From Chloroflexota bacterium (GTDB taxonomy: Bacteria > Chloroflexota > Anaerolineae > Promineifilales > Promineifilaceae), in the NCBI GenBank assembly GCA_014584575.1, contig JACTMP010000002.1:62001-126000 (forward strand): a DNA stretch of 64,000 nt, written 5' to 3'. The position numbers and the translations under genes are program-made. Below the pieces are notes generated by a model. It did not search any database and had not been told where the DNA came from. It saw only the letters and a program-made list of their open reading frames with translations. The stretch's first letter is position 1, and each line of letters starts with the position of its first letter. Below, piece by piece: positions 50,334-58,147 of this stretch.

Positions 50334-52775
50334 ATGAGCGGCGAAACGATTCTGATAATTGATGACAGCAGGGAAATCGTCAAACATTTGACCGAATATA
50401 TGCTGCCCACTTTTGGTTACCAGACATTGTACGCTTATGACGGTCAAACGGGTTTGCAACTCATTCGGGAGAAAAAGCCTGATCTGGTGCTGTTGGATTT
50501 GCATTTGCCGGAGATGACGGGTACGGATGTGCTGCAACAAATGGCGAAAGAGTCATTGAGTACGCCGGTTGTGTTGATGACCGGTTATGGGTCGGAGCAG
50601 AGCGCCATTGATGCTTTTCGTCTGGGGGCCAAAGATTACATCATCAAGCCGTTTACGGTGGATGAAATCACGGAGACGATAGATCGGGCATTGGTGGAAC
50701 CCCGTCTTTTGCATGACAAAGAGGAGCTGGCAGAGCAGTTGCGCCGGGCCAAAGTGGAACTCAGCCGGCAGGCGCACGAGATGGAAACGCTGTCCAACAT
50801 TGGCAAGGCAATAGCCTCGTTGCTTAGTGTGGATCAGGTGTTGGAACGGGTGCTGGAGGCGGCCACACAATTGACCAGCGCGGAGGAGAGCATCATTTGG
50901 AAGCTGGATGAAAGTGGGGATTATTTGCTGCCTTATGGCCAGAAGAATGGGGCGGTGGGGACAAAAGAGGAAGAACGTGTTTTGCTGGCTGATTCGCAGG
51001 TAGGAGAGGTGCTAAAAACAGGACGGCCGTGGCGCCAATCCCGCTCCTCAGGCCAGGGCATTAAGTTGCAGGAGGATGATTATGTCCGGGCGGTGTTGTT
51101 TGTGCCCCTCAAATTGCGTGGCCTGACTCTGGGCATTTTGGGAGTTACAAACCGGGTTGCTTTTCGTGCCTTCAGCAAACAAGATGAATTTCTGCTCTCG
51201 TTTCTGGCTGATTATGCAGCCATTGCTCTGGAAAATGCGCGGGTATTTCAGGCGGCCGACCAGGCATTGGCCGGCCATTTGGTGGAACTCAATGTTCTGG
51301 GTGAGATTACGCGCACCATCACTTCCACCCTGGAGTTGGAGGAGGTGGTACGCCTGACCATCAATCAGGTACATGATAGCTGGCGGATTGAGGCTTCCTC
51401 TTTGTGGTGGTTGGACGAATCGGGCAAATCACTAAAGGTCCTGGCCAATGTAGGGACGCCGTCGGAGATTTTGAATGATGTGCGCCTGCCGGTGGACGAA
51501 GGTATTGCCGGCGCTGTGGCGCGCACCGGCAAGTGGATTTATTCCAATGATGTGGCCAGCCATCCTCTCCATTTTCGGAAAGCGGATGAATTAACCGGTT
51601 TTGCCACCCGTTCCCTGCTGTGCGTACCGCTGGTTTTCCGGCGTCAGGTAGTAGGGGTGATGGAGCTGCTGAATAAGCTGGACGGCGACTTTGATGACCA
51701 GGATGTGGAACGGGCGCTCTCCATTGCCGCAGCGGTGGCGATTGCGGTATCCAATGCGCTGCTATTCCAGGAAGCGGAGGCGCGCAAACAACATCTGGAA
51801 GCGACGCTGGAGCACAATAACAGCCCGATTTTGATTACCGACGCCCGTGGGCGAGTGCTCTTGCTGAATCAGGAAGCGCGCAGGCGGCTGAATCTGGCAG
51901 CGGAGGCGATTGGCAACCCGGTAGCGCAGGTCATTCATCCACCGGAAGTGGTGGCCCTGCTGTCGGAGCCGATCACAGACACGGCCGTAGACCTGTTCTT
52001 GCCTGATGGGTCAGTATGGTTGCCACGAGTAGCGCCGATTCCGGGACACGGCCGTATCCTTATCTTGCAAGAGATCACCCATTTGCGAGACCTCGATAAG
52101 GCCAAAGACCACTTTGTGGCCACCATTTCCCATGATATGCGCGCCCCGCTCACCCAAATACGAGAACTGGCTCGTGCCTTTGAAAACGCCGGCGCCCTAA
52201 ATCAAGCCCAGAACCAGATTAGTTCCCAGATATTGCAGGCAGCCGACAAGATGATGGGGCTGGTGGATGGCCTCCTGGAATTGGCGAAGGTTAATACCGG
52301 CCTTGAGTTCCAGACCCAACCCTGTGACTTGCTGGAAATTGTGACCGAAGTCGCTGATGATTTTCAGGTGCAGGCTTTGGCCCGGCGGGTAGCTTTGGTG
52401 CTGACAGTCGAAGGAGAATTAAGCGCTGTGGAGGGCAACCCCACCCAATTACGCCGGGCGGTCAGCAATCTGGTTGATAATGCCATCAAGTTTTCCCCGG
52501 AAAATGAAATGGTGGAAATTGTCGTCTCCGGGAATAGCGACCACGTCCTGATTAGGGTTTGTGACAAAGGGGAGGGAATTGCCGAGAGCGATATACCCTA
52601 TATTTTCGAAACGTTTTATCGGGGCAAAGAAGTAGGAGGTTATGAAGGTTCCGGGCTGGGGCTGGCGCTGGTTTACTCAATTGCCGAAGCGCATAGCGGC
52701 AAAATTTGGGTGGAGAGCGAAAACGGCGGCGGCAGCACTTTTTATTTGCAGTTGCCCGTGATGGGCAAGCAGTGA
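50334..52775 (+). CDS. Soluble hybrid histidine kinase with N-terminal receiver, GAF-GAF-PAS sensor
   Basis: The 813-residue protein begins with a receiver domain (phospho-acceptor Asp55 in LVLLDLHLPEM, conserved Lys in DYIIKPF). Two GAF domains follow (about 170-315 and 335-485), then a PAS domain (about 500-600), HisKA (FVATISHDMRAPL) and HATPase_c (NLVDNAIKF, DKGEGIAESD, GSGLGLALVYS). Receiver-first kinases usually take phosphate from another kinase and modulate their own. No membrane segment is present. No partner regulator is adjacent; comM follows after 62 bp. Confidence 0.93.
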   Translation: MSGETILIIDDSREIVKHLTEYMLPTFGYQTLYAYDGQTGLQLIREKKPDLVLLDLHLPEMTGTDVLQQMAKESLSTPVVLMTGYGSEQSAIDAFRLGAKDYIIKPFTVDEITETIDRALVEPRLLHDKEELAEQLRRAKVELSRQAHEMETLSNIGKAIASLLSVDQVLERVLEAATQLTSAEESIIWKLDESGDYLLPYGQKNGAVGTKEEERVLLADSQVGEVLKTGRPWRQSRSSGQGIKLQEDDYVRAVLFVPLKLRGLTLGILGVTNRVAFRAFSKQDEFLLSFLADYAAIALENARVFQAADQALAGHLVELNVLGEITRTITSTLELEEVVRLTINQVHDSWRIEASSLWWLDESGKSLKVLANVGTPSEILNDVRLPVDEGIAGAVARTGKWIYSNDVASHPLHFRKADELTGFATRSLLCVPLVFRRQVVGVMELLNKLDGDFDDQDVERALSIAAAVAIAVSNALLFQEAEARKQHLEATLEHNNSPILITDARGRVLLLNQEARRRLNLAAEAIGNPVAQVIHPPEVVALLSEPITDTAVDLFLPDGSVWLPRVAPIPGHGRILILQEITHLRDLDKAKDHFVATISHDMRAPLTQIRELARAFENAGALNQAQNQISSQILQAADKMMGLVDGLLELAKVNTGLEFQTQPCDLLEIVTEVADDFQVQALARRVALVLTVEGELSAVEGNPTQLRRAVSNLVDNAIKFSPENEMVEIVVSGNSDHVLIRVCDKGEGIAESDIPYIFETFYRGKEVGGYEGSGLGLALVYSIAEAHSGKIWVESENGGGSTFYLQLPVMGKQ

Positions 52776-52837
52776 TAAGGCCCTAAAGCCCTAAGCCGGA
52801 CTTCGGACTTCGCATTATTGTTCCAGAGAAGTGTAGT

Positions 52838-53452
52838 ATGCTGGCTAAAGTAATGAGCTGCGCCATTGTCGGTTTGGAAGCCGAACTGGTGGAAGTAGAA
52901 GTAGACCTGCTGCGCGGCGGCCCGATCTTTAATCTGGTGGGGCTGCCCGATGCTGCTGTGCGTGAAAGCCGCGATCGTGTGCACAGCGCCATTAAAAATA
53001 GCGGCCTGGAATTCCCCGGCAACAAACGTATCACTGTGAATCTGGCCCCCGCTGACCTGCGCAAAGAAGGCCCTGCTTATGACCTTCCCATCGCCATCGG
53101 TATTTTGGCGGCCTCCCAACAAATCTGGCCGGATAAACTGAACGGTGCGCTTTTCCTGGGAGAGCTTTCGCTGGATGGTTCTACACGGCATACCAAAGGT
53201 ATTTTGCCCATGACGGCATTGGCGCGGAAGGCGGGCTACGGCCGTGTCTTTGTCCCTGCTGCCGATGCCGAAGAAGCCGCCTTGTTGGATGACGTGGAAG
53301 TCATTCCCATCCAGAACCTGCAAGAACTGGTCGGCCATCTCACCGGGCTGCGTCCCATTTCTCCCTTTTCTGTAGATTTGAAAGAAGTGTTTGGCGGCGA
53401 TCCCCTATACGCCGCTGATTTTGCCGACATCATGGGGCAGATGTATATGTAA
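52838..53452 (+). pseudogene. comM: comM (yifB) Mg-chelatase-like ATPase gene, truncated by element insertion
   Basis: The product (204 aa) has the N-terminal part of ComM/YifB: LAKVMSCAIVGLEAELVEVEVD, FNLVGLPDAAVRESRDRV, ITVNLAPADLRKEGPAYDLPIAIG and FLGELSLDGSTR, each seen in shorter pieces. Full-length ComM is about 500 residues with an AAA+ ATPase core. Here the frame ends at FADIMGQMYM, where homologues continue FADIxGQxxxKRALEVAA and then the Walker A. The sequence change coincides with the end of a serine recombinase gene on the other strand, so an integrative element has split the gene. The remainder is presumably on the far side, outside the window. ComM is a branch-migration helicase needed for natural transformation. 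Confidence 0.9.
53430..53452. other. Attachment junction (attL or attR) in comM
   Basis: comM similarity is lost within this 23-bp overlap between the truncated comM frame and the recombinase 3' end. The exact core cannot be fixed without the uninterrupted gene. Confidence 0.7.
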
Positions 53453-55187
53453 AATTAGTTGCATCGCCAGCTTCTTTGGATTGTTGCGGCATACCTTTTT
53501 CTTCATATTGATAAGTCCCTTCAATTACCCCTTCCAGCCTATACCACTTGTTTTTTGAGTCAATGACTACTCGGTCTACAAGCATAGCTACAATTCTTCG
53601 TTTGTCCTTAAAGGGTATATCAGGGGCAAAACCTGATTGCTTCAACTTTACTAAATGCTCGTAGATTATTTCGCGTTTTCGCTCGAAAACCTCTACAAGA
53701 TTGATTTCTTCAGAAAGCCTCTCCCATTCATCTTGAAGTGCCTGCCTTCTTCTGCTTACAGCTTCCTTTTTCTCTCTGTACTCTTCCAAGTCAAAAATAT
53801 CGGCTGCATATGCCTGATCCCACTTGTGTTCCTCCTGTAGGCATTTTCTTAACTGCTTGTCCAGGTAATTTAGCTGGTGATTTAGCTCACCCCTTTTGAA
53901 TTTGCCATGTTCCTCTTCGATGTAACTAATCAGAATGTCAGGGTCGGTAATGAGTTTGCAGACTGAGTCCCATACATGAGGGTCAATTACATCAGTGTAT
54001 ACAATCGGAGACTTGCAGAAAATATGCTCACGAACATGGGGGGTATTGTTATATGAGCCACATATGCAAAATCGTCTGGTGCGCTTTCCATCAACAATCG
54101 GGCCAGTAGTTCCCCCACAGTTATAGAGATGACCACAACGAGCACAATACAAAAAGCCTTGTAGTAGACATTCGGATTTAGCATTTCTAGTTGAGGTCTT
54201 TATATTCCTTTTTAAGGCTTTTTGTGCTTCTTCCCAAACCATTGGGGAGACAATAGCTGGCACAGGAACGATTACCCATTCTTCTTCTGGCCTTTGTCGT
54301 TGCCTGTTTACCATTTTCTGAGAACGCTCACTCCACTCGCTTTGAAAATAAAACCGATTTGCAGCATACTCCCCCTTGTAAACAGTATTTTTTAGCATTT
54401 TGGACACATTGCCTGTTGCCCAATGTTTTGCTCCCTTAGGAGTGGGTACTCCTCGTCTTTCTAAGTCATCGCAAATTTCAAATAGAGATTCACCACCCAC
54501 AATACGATGGTAGATTTCTCTCATAATCGGGGCCTGGTCGGGGTCTGGTGAATAATGAGTATCTTGGCGATAGTCGGATGCAGGGTCAGTTGCAAGTCTT
54601 CCTTTTGAGTCAACAAACATAAAGCCGTATGATGGCTGTCTTGCCGTAATTCTTCCTGATTCTGCTTTGAGCTTCATGCCTTCTGTCATGCGCTCAATTT
54701 CATTTCGCATCCCTTGTTCACTAATTGCCCCCATTACGGCTCTTTCAATTTCGGAATTAAACGGTTTCCAAAAGCTGACAGTTACATCTTTTTCCTCAAA
54801 AAGTTCTAAAAGGTACCCTTGATGCCATTTAGCATTGCGACTAAGGCGGTCTATATACTCTATTGCAACGTGATGTGCTTCTCTATCTTCCTTGGACACC
54901 TCGGCCAATAAGCGTTGTAAGTCTGGACGGTCTCTGAACTCAAAACCAGTGTGGTCATCACCATACACCAACCTGAAAGGAATCCGTAGATTGAGACGGC
55001 AAGCATGTTCGTGTATGTGAAGTAGTTGGCGTGGCAACCCGGAGCGCCCTTCCTCTGCTTGACCAGACGTAGAAACACGAATATAAGCATATGCCAAATC
55101 TCCATTTGGACTGCCAAGTTCCCCTGTTCTCTCGTTGGCAATACCAGCAAATATCGGCTCAAGAATCGGCTTAAGTTTTTCGTCCAT
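53430..55187 (-). CDS. Large serine recombinase (integrase of the element)
   Basis: The 585-residue protein has the resolvase catalytic domain with the nucleophile in YIRVSTSGQ (Ser39), the conserved EYIDRLSRNAKWHQGYLLEL block, a Recombinase domain (about 190-310: PSYGFMFVDSKG, WATGNVSKMLKN) and a zinc-ribbon (YCARCGHLYNCGG ... FCICGSY). A coiled-coil region (about 455-530) follows. It would cut and rejoin attP and attB. Its last codons (TSAP and stop) come from the comM side of the junction, so the C-terminus should change after excision. The start ATG at 55187 is supported only by an in-frame position. Confidence 0.95.
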   Translation of the reverse strand: MDEKLKPILEPIFAGIANERTGELGSPNGDLAYAYIRVSTSGQAEEGRSGLPRQLLHIHEHACRLNLRIPFRLVYGDDHTGFEFRDRPDLQRLLAEVSKEDREAHHVAIEYIDRLSRNAKWHQGYLLELFEEKDVTVSFWKPFNSEIERAVMGAISEQGMRNEIERMTEGMKLKAESGRITARQPSYGFMFVDSKGRLATDPASDYRQDTHYSPDPDQAPIMREIYHRIVGGESLFEICDDLERRGVPTPKGAKHWATGNVSKMLKNTVYKGEYAANRFYFQSEWSERSQKMVNRQRQRPEEEWVIVPVPAIVSPMVWEEAQKALKRNIKTSTRNAKSECLLQGFLYCARCGHLYNCGGTTGPIVDGKRTRRFCICGSYNNTPHVREHIFCKSPIVYTDVIDPHVWDSVCKLITDPDILISYIEEEHGKFKRGELNHQLNYLDKQLRKCLQEEHKWDQAYAADIFDLEEYREKKEAVSRRRQALQDEWERLSEEINLVEVFERKREIIYEHLVKLKQSGFAPDIPFKDKRRIVAMLVDRVVIDSKNKWYRLEGVIEGTYQYEEKGMPQQSKEAGDATNFTYTSAP

Positions 55188-55248
55188 AGGATTATCTACC
55201 AGAGGATTGATGAAGCGGGTACAATGAATATGTCTTACAAATTTAGCG

Positions 55249-55297
55249 AAACTTAACTGAATTTTCCCTATTATTCCGCATTAGTCAAGTTAAGTTT
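55249..55297. promoter_or_regulatory. Inverted repeat AAACTTAACT / AGTTAAGTTT in the int-xis intergenic region
   Basis: Perfect 10-bp arms (55249-55258 and 55288-55297) are 29 bp apart between the divergent recombinase and excisionase genes. A third copy AAGTTAACT lies at 55767-55775 before the 63-aa gene. This suggests a shared regulator site. Confidence 0.6.
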
Positions 55298-55332
55298 ATA
55301 TGGGTATTAAGTTGTTGAATTTGGATTAAAAA

Positions 55333-55551
55333 ATGCCTGAAAGTTCTGATGACAAAACTTGGATGACGACAGTAGAAGCACAGGAGTATCTAAAAGTATC
55401 AAAAACTACACTGTATGATTGTATGAAGGATGGTCGGTTGCCGTTTTACTACATCAAAGGGACACGCCAAAGAAGGGTCAAAAAAGCCGATCTCGATGCT
55501 CTAATGACTATCGGAGACAGCACCGAAGAACCCTACGACGAAGGGGCATAA
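55333..55551 (+). CDS. Excisionase-like helix-turn-helix protein
   Basis: The product (72 aa) has a single MerR/AlpA-type winged HTH of the excisionase family: TTVEAQEYLKVSKTTLYDCMKDGRLPFYYIKGTRQRRVKKADLDALM, seen as EYLKVSKTTLYDCMKDGRLP and RVKKADLDAL. Such proteins bend DNA at att sites or repress. It lies divergent from the recombinase, as excisionase genes often do, and is the only plus-strand gene of its sort here besides the toxin-antitoxin pair. It is probably the element's recombination directionality factor or a regulator. Confidence 0.85.
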   Translation: MPESSDDKTWMTTVEAQEYLKVSKTTLYDCMKDGRLPFYYIKGTRQRRVKKADLDALMTIGDSTEEPYDEGA

Positions 55552-55560
55552 GAACTTGTT

Positions 55561-55752
55561 TTATTTGCCTCCAATCTGTTCTGCGCGGTGTGTAGGAAAG
55601 TCTTGAGGAGTTTGCTGTTCGTTAATCAGCCTAAAGGTCTTTTGCAAACTTTCTGCTGCCTCCACATCGTCAAAATTCAATACACCCTCATCAAACATAC
55701 GATTGATAACAATCTTTGCTGCTGATCTCAATCGAATTTCTTTACTCTGCAT
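55561..55752 (-). CDS. Small protein of unknown function (63 aa)
   Basis: This is an alpha-helical, charged 63-residue product (MQSKEIRLRSAAKIVINRMF, then FDDVEAAESLQKTFRLINEQ). I do not recognise the family. A strong aaggagaaacg ribosome-binding site precedes its ATG on its strand, and an AAGTTAACT site lies 15 bp upstream of the start, so it is very probably expressed. It is convergent with the excisionase-like gene. Confidence 0.7.
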   Translation of the reverse strand: MQSKEIRLRSAAKIVINRMFDEGVLNFDDVEAAESLQKTFRLINEQQTPQDFPTHRAEQIGGK

Positions 55753-55814
55753 CGTTTCTCCTTTTTAAGTTAACTGCCAGTTTTCCACTGGATTGAACGA
55801 GTTGATTTTGGTGT

Positions 55815-56396
55815 TCAATCTCGTTTCTGCCTATACTTTCTCCGTAACTTAGTGACAATCTCATCTGCCCGTCCTGGATAGCTCTCTGAATTCGCAAACT
55901 CATCCAAAAAGCTGGCCTCAGGAAATACTTTCTTGAAAACCCGCTGATAAGCGGCCACTGAATCACTTTGGAGTGGAAGGGCTTGACTTACTGCACAAAA
56001 CACACAACAAAGTTCCGCATCTGTGGCTGCTTCTAAATCCTTCTTTCGTAAGTCCCCATCAGCAAGAACAACCCTGGTGATAAGTTCTTTGACATGAGCA
56101 CGATATAAATGGGAAGTGTGGGGAACCAAGATCGGTGACGGCCGTAAATACGTAAAGCTATCCCATATCCTGTCTGCTTTGTGAGGATAGATTTCTTGTG
56201 CCCTTTGTATTTCCTCCTCAGCAATTTCCATACGCTCAAATATTGCTCTCACTGTGGGAGCCAGGTCTCCCAATAAATCAAACAAGACTTCTGTGTTGAC
56301 TTGATGTTCTGCATTGAAAGAGGGCTGTAATTCAGGTCGCCTGCGCCGGAGTAATTGATCGAGTGATAGTTGGTGGTTCTCCCCTTCTTTTGTCAT
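55815..56396 (-). CDS. Element protein of unknown function
   Basis: The product from ATG 56396 is about 193 residues, mostly helical, with Arg-rich stretches (LLRRRRPEL near the N-terminus and KLRRKYRQKRD at the end). The frame continues upstream through codons for a Cys-rich stretch to 56504. That part overlaps the start and promoter of the divergent antitoxin gene and is unlikely to be translated. The start is uncertain (56396, 56426 or 56444). No domain is recognised. It contains one acggccgt octamer (56138). Confidence 0.65.
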   Translation of the reverse strand: MTKEGENHQLSLDQLLRRRRPELQPSFNAEHQVNTEVLFDLLGDLAPTVRAIFERMEIAEEEIQRAQEIYPHKADRIWDSFTYLRPSPILVPHTSHLYRAHVKELITRVVLADGDLRKKDLEAATDAELCCVFCAVSQALPLQSDSVAAYQRVFKKVFPEASFLDEFANSESYPGRADEIVTKLRRKYRQKRD

Positions 56397-56437
56397 GGCC
56401 TGGATTGGGCATTTCAATCCTACCATACAAGTATCAC

Positions 56438-56466
56438 TTGACATAAATGTGCAACTGTCATAAGAT
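56438..56466 (+). promoter_or_regulatory. Promoter of the Phd-PIN pair
   Basis: TTGACA (56438-56443), a 17-bp spacer and TAAGAT (56461-56466) make a near-consensus promoter 9 bp before the antitoxin ATG. GTAC-centred inverted repeats (atgtacac...gttgtacaag) around the start could be the Phd autoregulation site. Confidence 0.82.
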
Positions 56467-56475
56467 GTACACAGT

Positions 56476-56772
56476 ATGCAAGTTGTACAAGTCGCATCGG
56501 ACAAACAGGTTGGGATTGCTCAAGCACGTCAGAAATTCGGAAGCATAGTGGAAAGCGTTCAATATGACGGTGAGGCATTTGTCATTAGCCGAAACGGGAA
56601 ACCGGTGGCTGCTGTTGTGCCAGTGCGTATCTTGGAGCAATACCAAAATGAACGTGAGAAGCTATTTGGTCTCATCGAGCAAGTCCAGGCAGTCAATCAA
56701 AATGCTGACCCCGATGAGGTGATGAATGATGTATTGGAAGCGCAACAAGGGCTGCGTAGCAAACAAAAATGA
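56476..56772 (+). CDS. Phd/YefM-family antitoxin
   Basis: The 98-residue protein has the Phd/YefM fold pattern: VGIAQARQKFGSIVESVQYDGEAFVISRNGKPVAAVVP in consecutive pieces, followed by a helical C-terminus that would wrap the toxin. It should bind its own promoter and block the PIN toxin next door. The ATGA overlap with the toxin start (56769-56772) suggests coupled translation. A PIN partner is less usual for Phd antitoxins than RelE or Doc toxins. Confidence 0.9.
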   Translation: MQVVQVASDKQVGIAQARQKFGSIVESVQYDGEAFVISRNGKPVAAVVPVRILEQYQNEREKLFGLIEQVQAVNQNADPDEVMNDVLEAQQGLRSKQK

Positions 56773-57203
56773 GGATAGTGCCCGATGCAAATGTTTTTGT
56801 TAGTGCCCTTATCTCCCCCACCGGTCAGTCGGCCAAAATACTAGAACTCTGGAAAAAAGGAAAGGTTGAGGTAATAACTTCACCGGCAATTGTTGATGAA
56901 GTTGAAAGAGTAACAAATTACCCAAAGCTCAAAAAGTATGCCCTAGTAAGCCGGGAGGGGAAACGATTTGGCAGGCTTCTGGCAAAACAGACGATCCAGG
57001 TTAACCCGCCTTCTACCATTAACGCCATCAAGAGTGATGAAAGTGATAATCGATATATTGAGTGCGCCTATTTTGGCAAAGCACAATTCATCATCACTGG
57101 TGATTCTCACTTGCTTGAACTCAAAAAGTACAAAGGCATCTACATCGTCAATCCAACCAGTTTCCTCACCATCATTCAGATTGAAAAGAGCAAGCAAACG
57201 TAA
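56769..57203 (+). CDS. PIN-domain toxin
   Basis: The 144-residue protein matches the putative PIN-family toxin group (MRIVPDANVFVSALISPTGQSAKILELW and so on), with acidic active-site candidates in VPDANVF (Asp6), in VDEVERV and in ITGDSHLL. PIN domains are metal-dependent RNases. It overlaps the antitoxin gene by 4 bp. The pair probably stabilises the integrated element by post-segregational killing, or acts against phage (inference). Confidence 0.9.
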   Translation: MRIVPDANVFVSALISPTGQSAKILELWKKGKVEVITSPAIVDEVERVTNYPKLKKYALVSREGKRFGRLLAKQTIQVNPPSTINAIKSDESDNRYIECAYFGKAQFIITGDSHLLELKKYKGIYIVNPTSFLTIIQIEKSKQT

Positions 57204-57207
57204 GGAT

Positions 57208-57543
57208 TCAATACTCCTCTGGAAGCAATAGTGTGGTGACGCTTCTATCCCACTCTGTTATCACATAAATCATGCTGCCAGTGTCTAGCTTATAAGCGGA
57301 GAAAACTCTTAGCCCTCTTTGCAAAGCAAAATGATTTTCCTCAATATCTTCTTCCGGCAAATCGCCCCAATCACCACTAACATGTCGCGCAAGAAACTGG
57401 ACAGGATGATGCTCAGCAGCTTGAAGTGTCACCACAGCACCCGGCGTTATGGCAACACGCCCAAGATTAAACATGGCCTTTGGCATTTTCTCTTGGATTG
57501 GTTGGGGCGCTTTTTCTGGGATGTATCGGTCTCGTTCACTCAT
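57208..57543 (-). CDS. Conserved small element protein (SGDWGDL/VTTLLLPEEY family)
   Basis: The product (111 aa) has GAVVTLQAAEHHPVQFLARHVSGDWGDLPEEDIEEN, ALQRGLRVFSAYKL and VITEWDRSVTTLLLPEEY. This small family is common on plasmids and integrative elements and is sometimes labelled as a restriction-modification subunit without good cause. I know of no proven function. Its start is the ATG at 57543; it is convergent with the PIN gene. Confidence 0.8.
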   Translation of the reverse strand: MSERDRYIPEKAPQPIQEKMPKAMFNLGRVAITPGAVVTLQAAEHHPVQFLARHVSGDWGDLPEEDIEENHFALQRGLRVFSAYKLDTGSMIYVITEWDRSVTTLLLPEEY

Positions 57544-57642
57544 TGCAGCACTACAAATCAGATTAACACGCCGGTGAAGACAAAATCTACAATTAAATCT
57601 AAACGGCGTTCAACAAGGTGATAAGTGGATAAGCCTTCTTTG

Positions 57643-58008
57643 TCAGATAGTTTCGTCTTCGTTGGTATTTGCAGACAAACCATTATCAGAGCGGATTGTT
57701 CCGGCTATTTCCTCAACATCCCCAACTTTGGGCAACTCTGATTCTGGTAAAGGAAGTTGTCGCCAATCACTTGTCTCTATTCGATTCACGACTATTTCCC
57801 CGTCTCCATTAAGTGAAATCTCGTAGGGACCAACACGAAGGCAACCATTTCCATTGAGCAAAAGATGTGCTCGAACCACACTCTCAGCCCTCTCCATCCG
57901 TGCCTGAACAACTGGTAACATCTTTCTGTTCCATGCCAGGCTGCGTACAGCCCTAACGGGTGGTAGGGCGGCTTCATGTTTGATAGTGAGTGTTTCCCTC
58001 TCCGCCAT
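57643..58008 (-). CDS. Element protein of unknown function
   Basis: The product from ATG 58008 is 121 residues (MAERETLTIKHEAALPPVRA and so on) with a beta-rich middle (LRVGPYEISLNGDGEIVVNRIE) and an acidic C-terminus. The frame extends to 58107, but the added part starts within a region with no ribosome-binding site. No family is recognised. A spacer of 139 bp separates it from the upstream ATPase gene. Confidence 0.6.
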   Translation of the reverse strand: MAERETLTIKHEAALPPVRAVRSLAWNRKMLPVVQARMERAESVVRAHLLLNGNGCLRVGPYEISLNGDGEIVVNRIETSDWRQLPLPESELPKVGDVEEIAGTIRSDNGLSANTNEDETI

Positions 58009-58147
58009 AAATGACACTAAATTCAGCTTAACATGCAGGTAAAAATAGATTCCAGAGTTAACACAAAAGGCGCATTCGAGGTGATGGGATCTGCGCTCAT
58101 GGGACATTGTTAAGGTTCAACACATCAAGGCCTGAGCCTGATGGAAT

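Noticed and set aside
57208..57543. Label as restriction-modification subunit
   Set aside because: The 111-residue protein has no methyltransferase or nuclease motif; the label seems to be an old database error.
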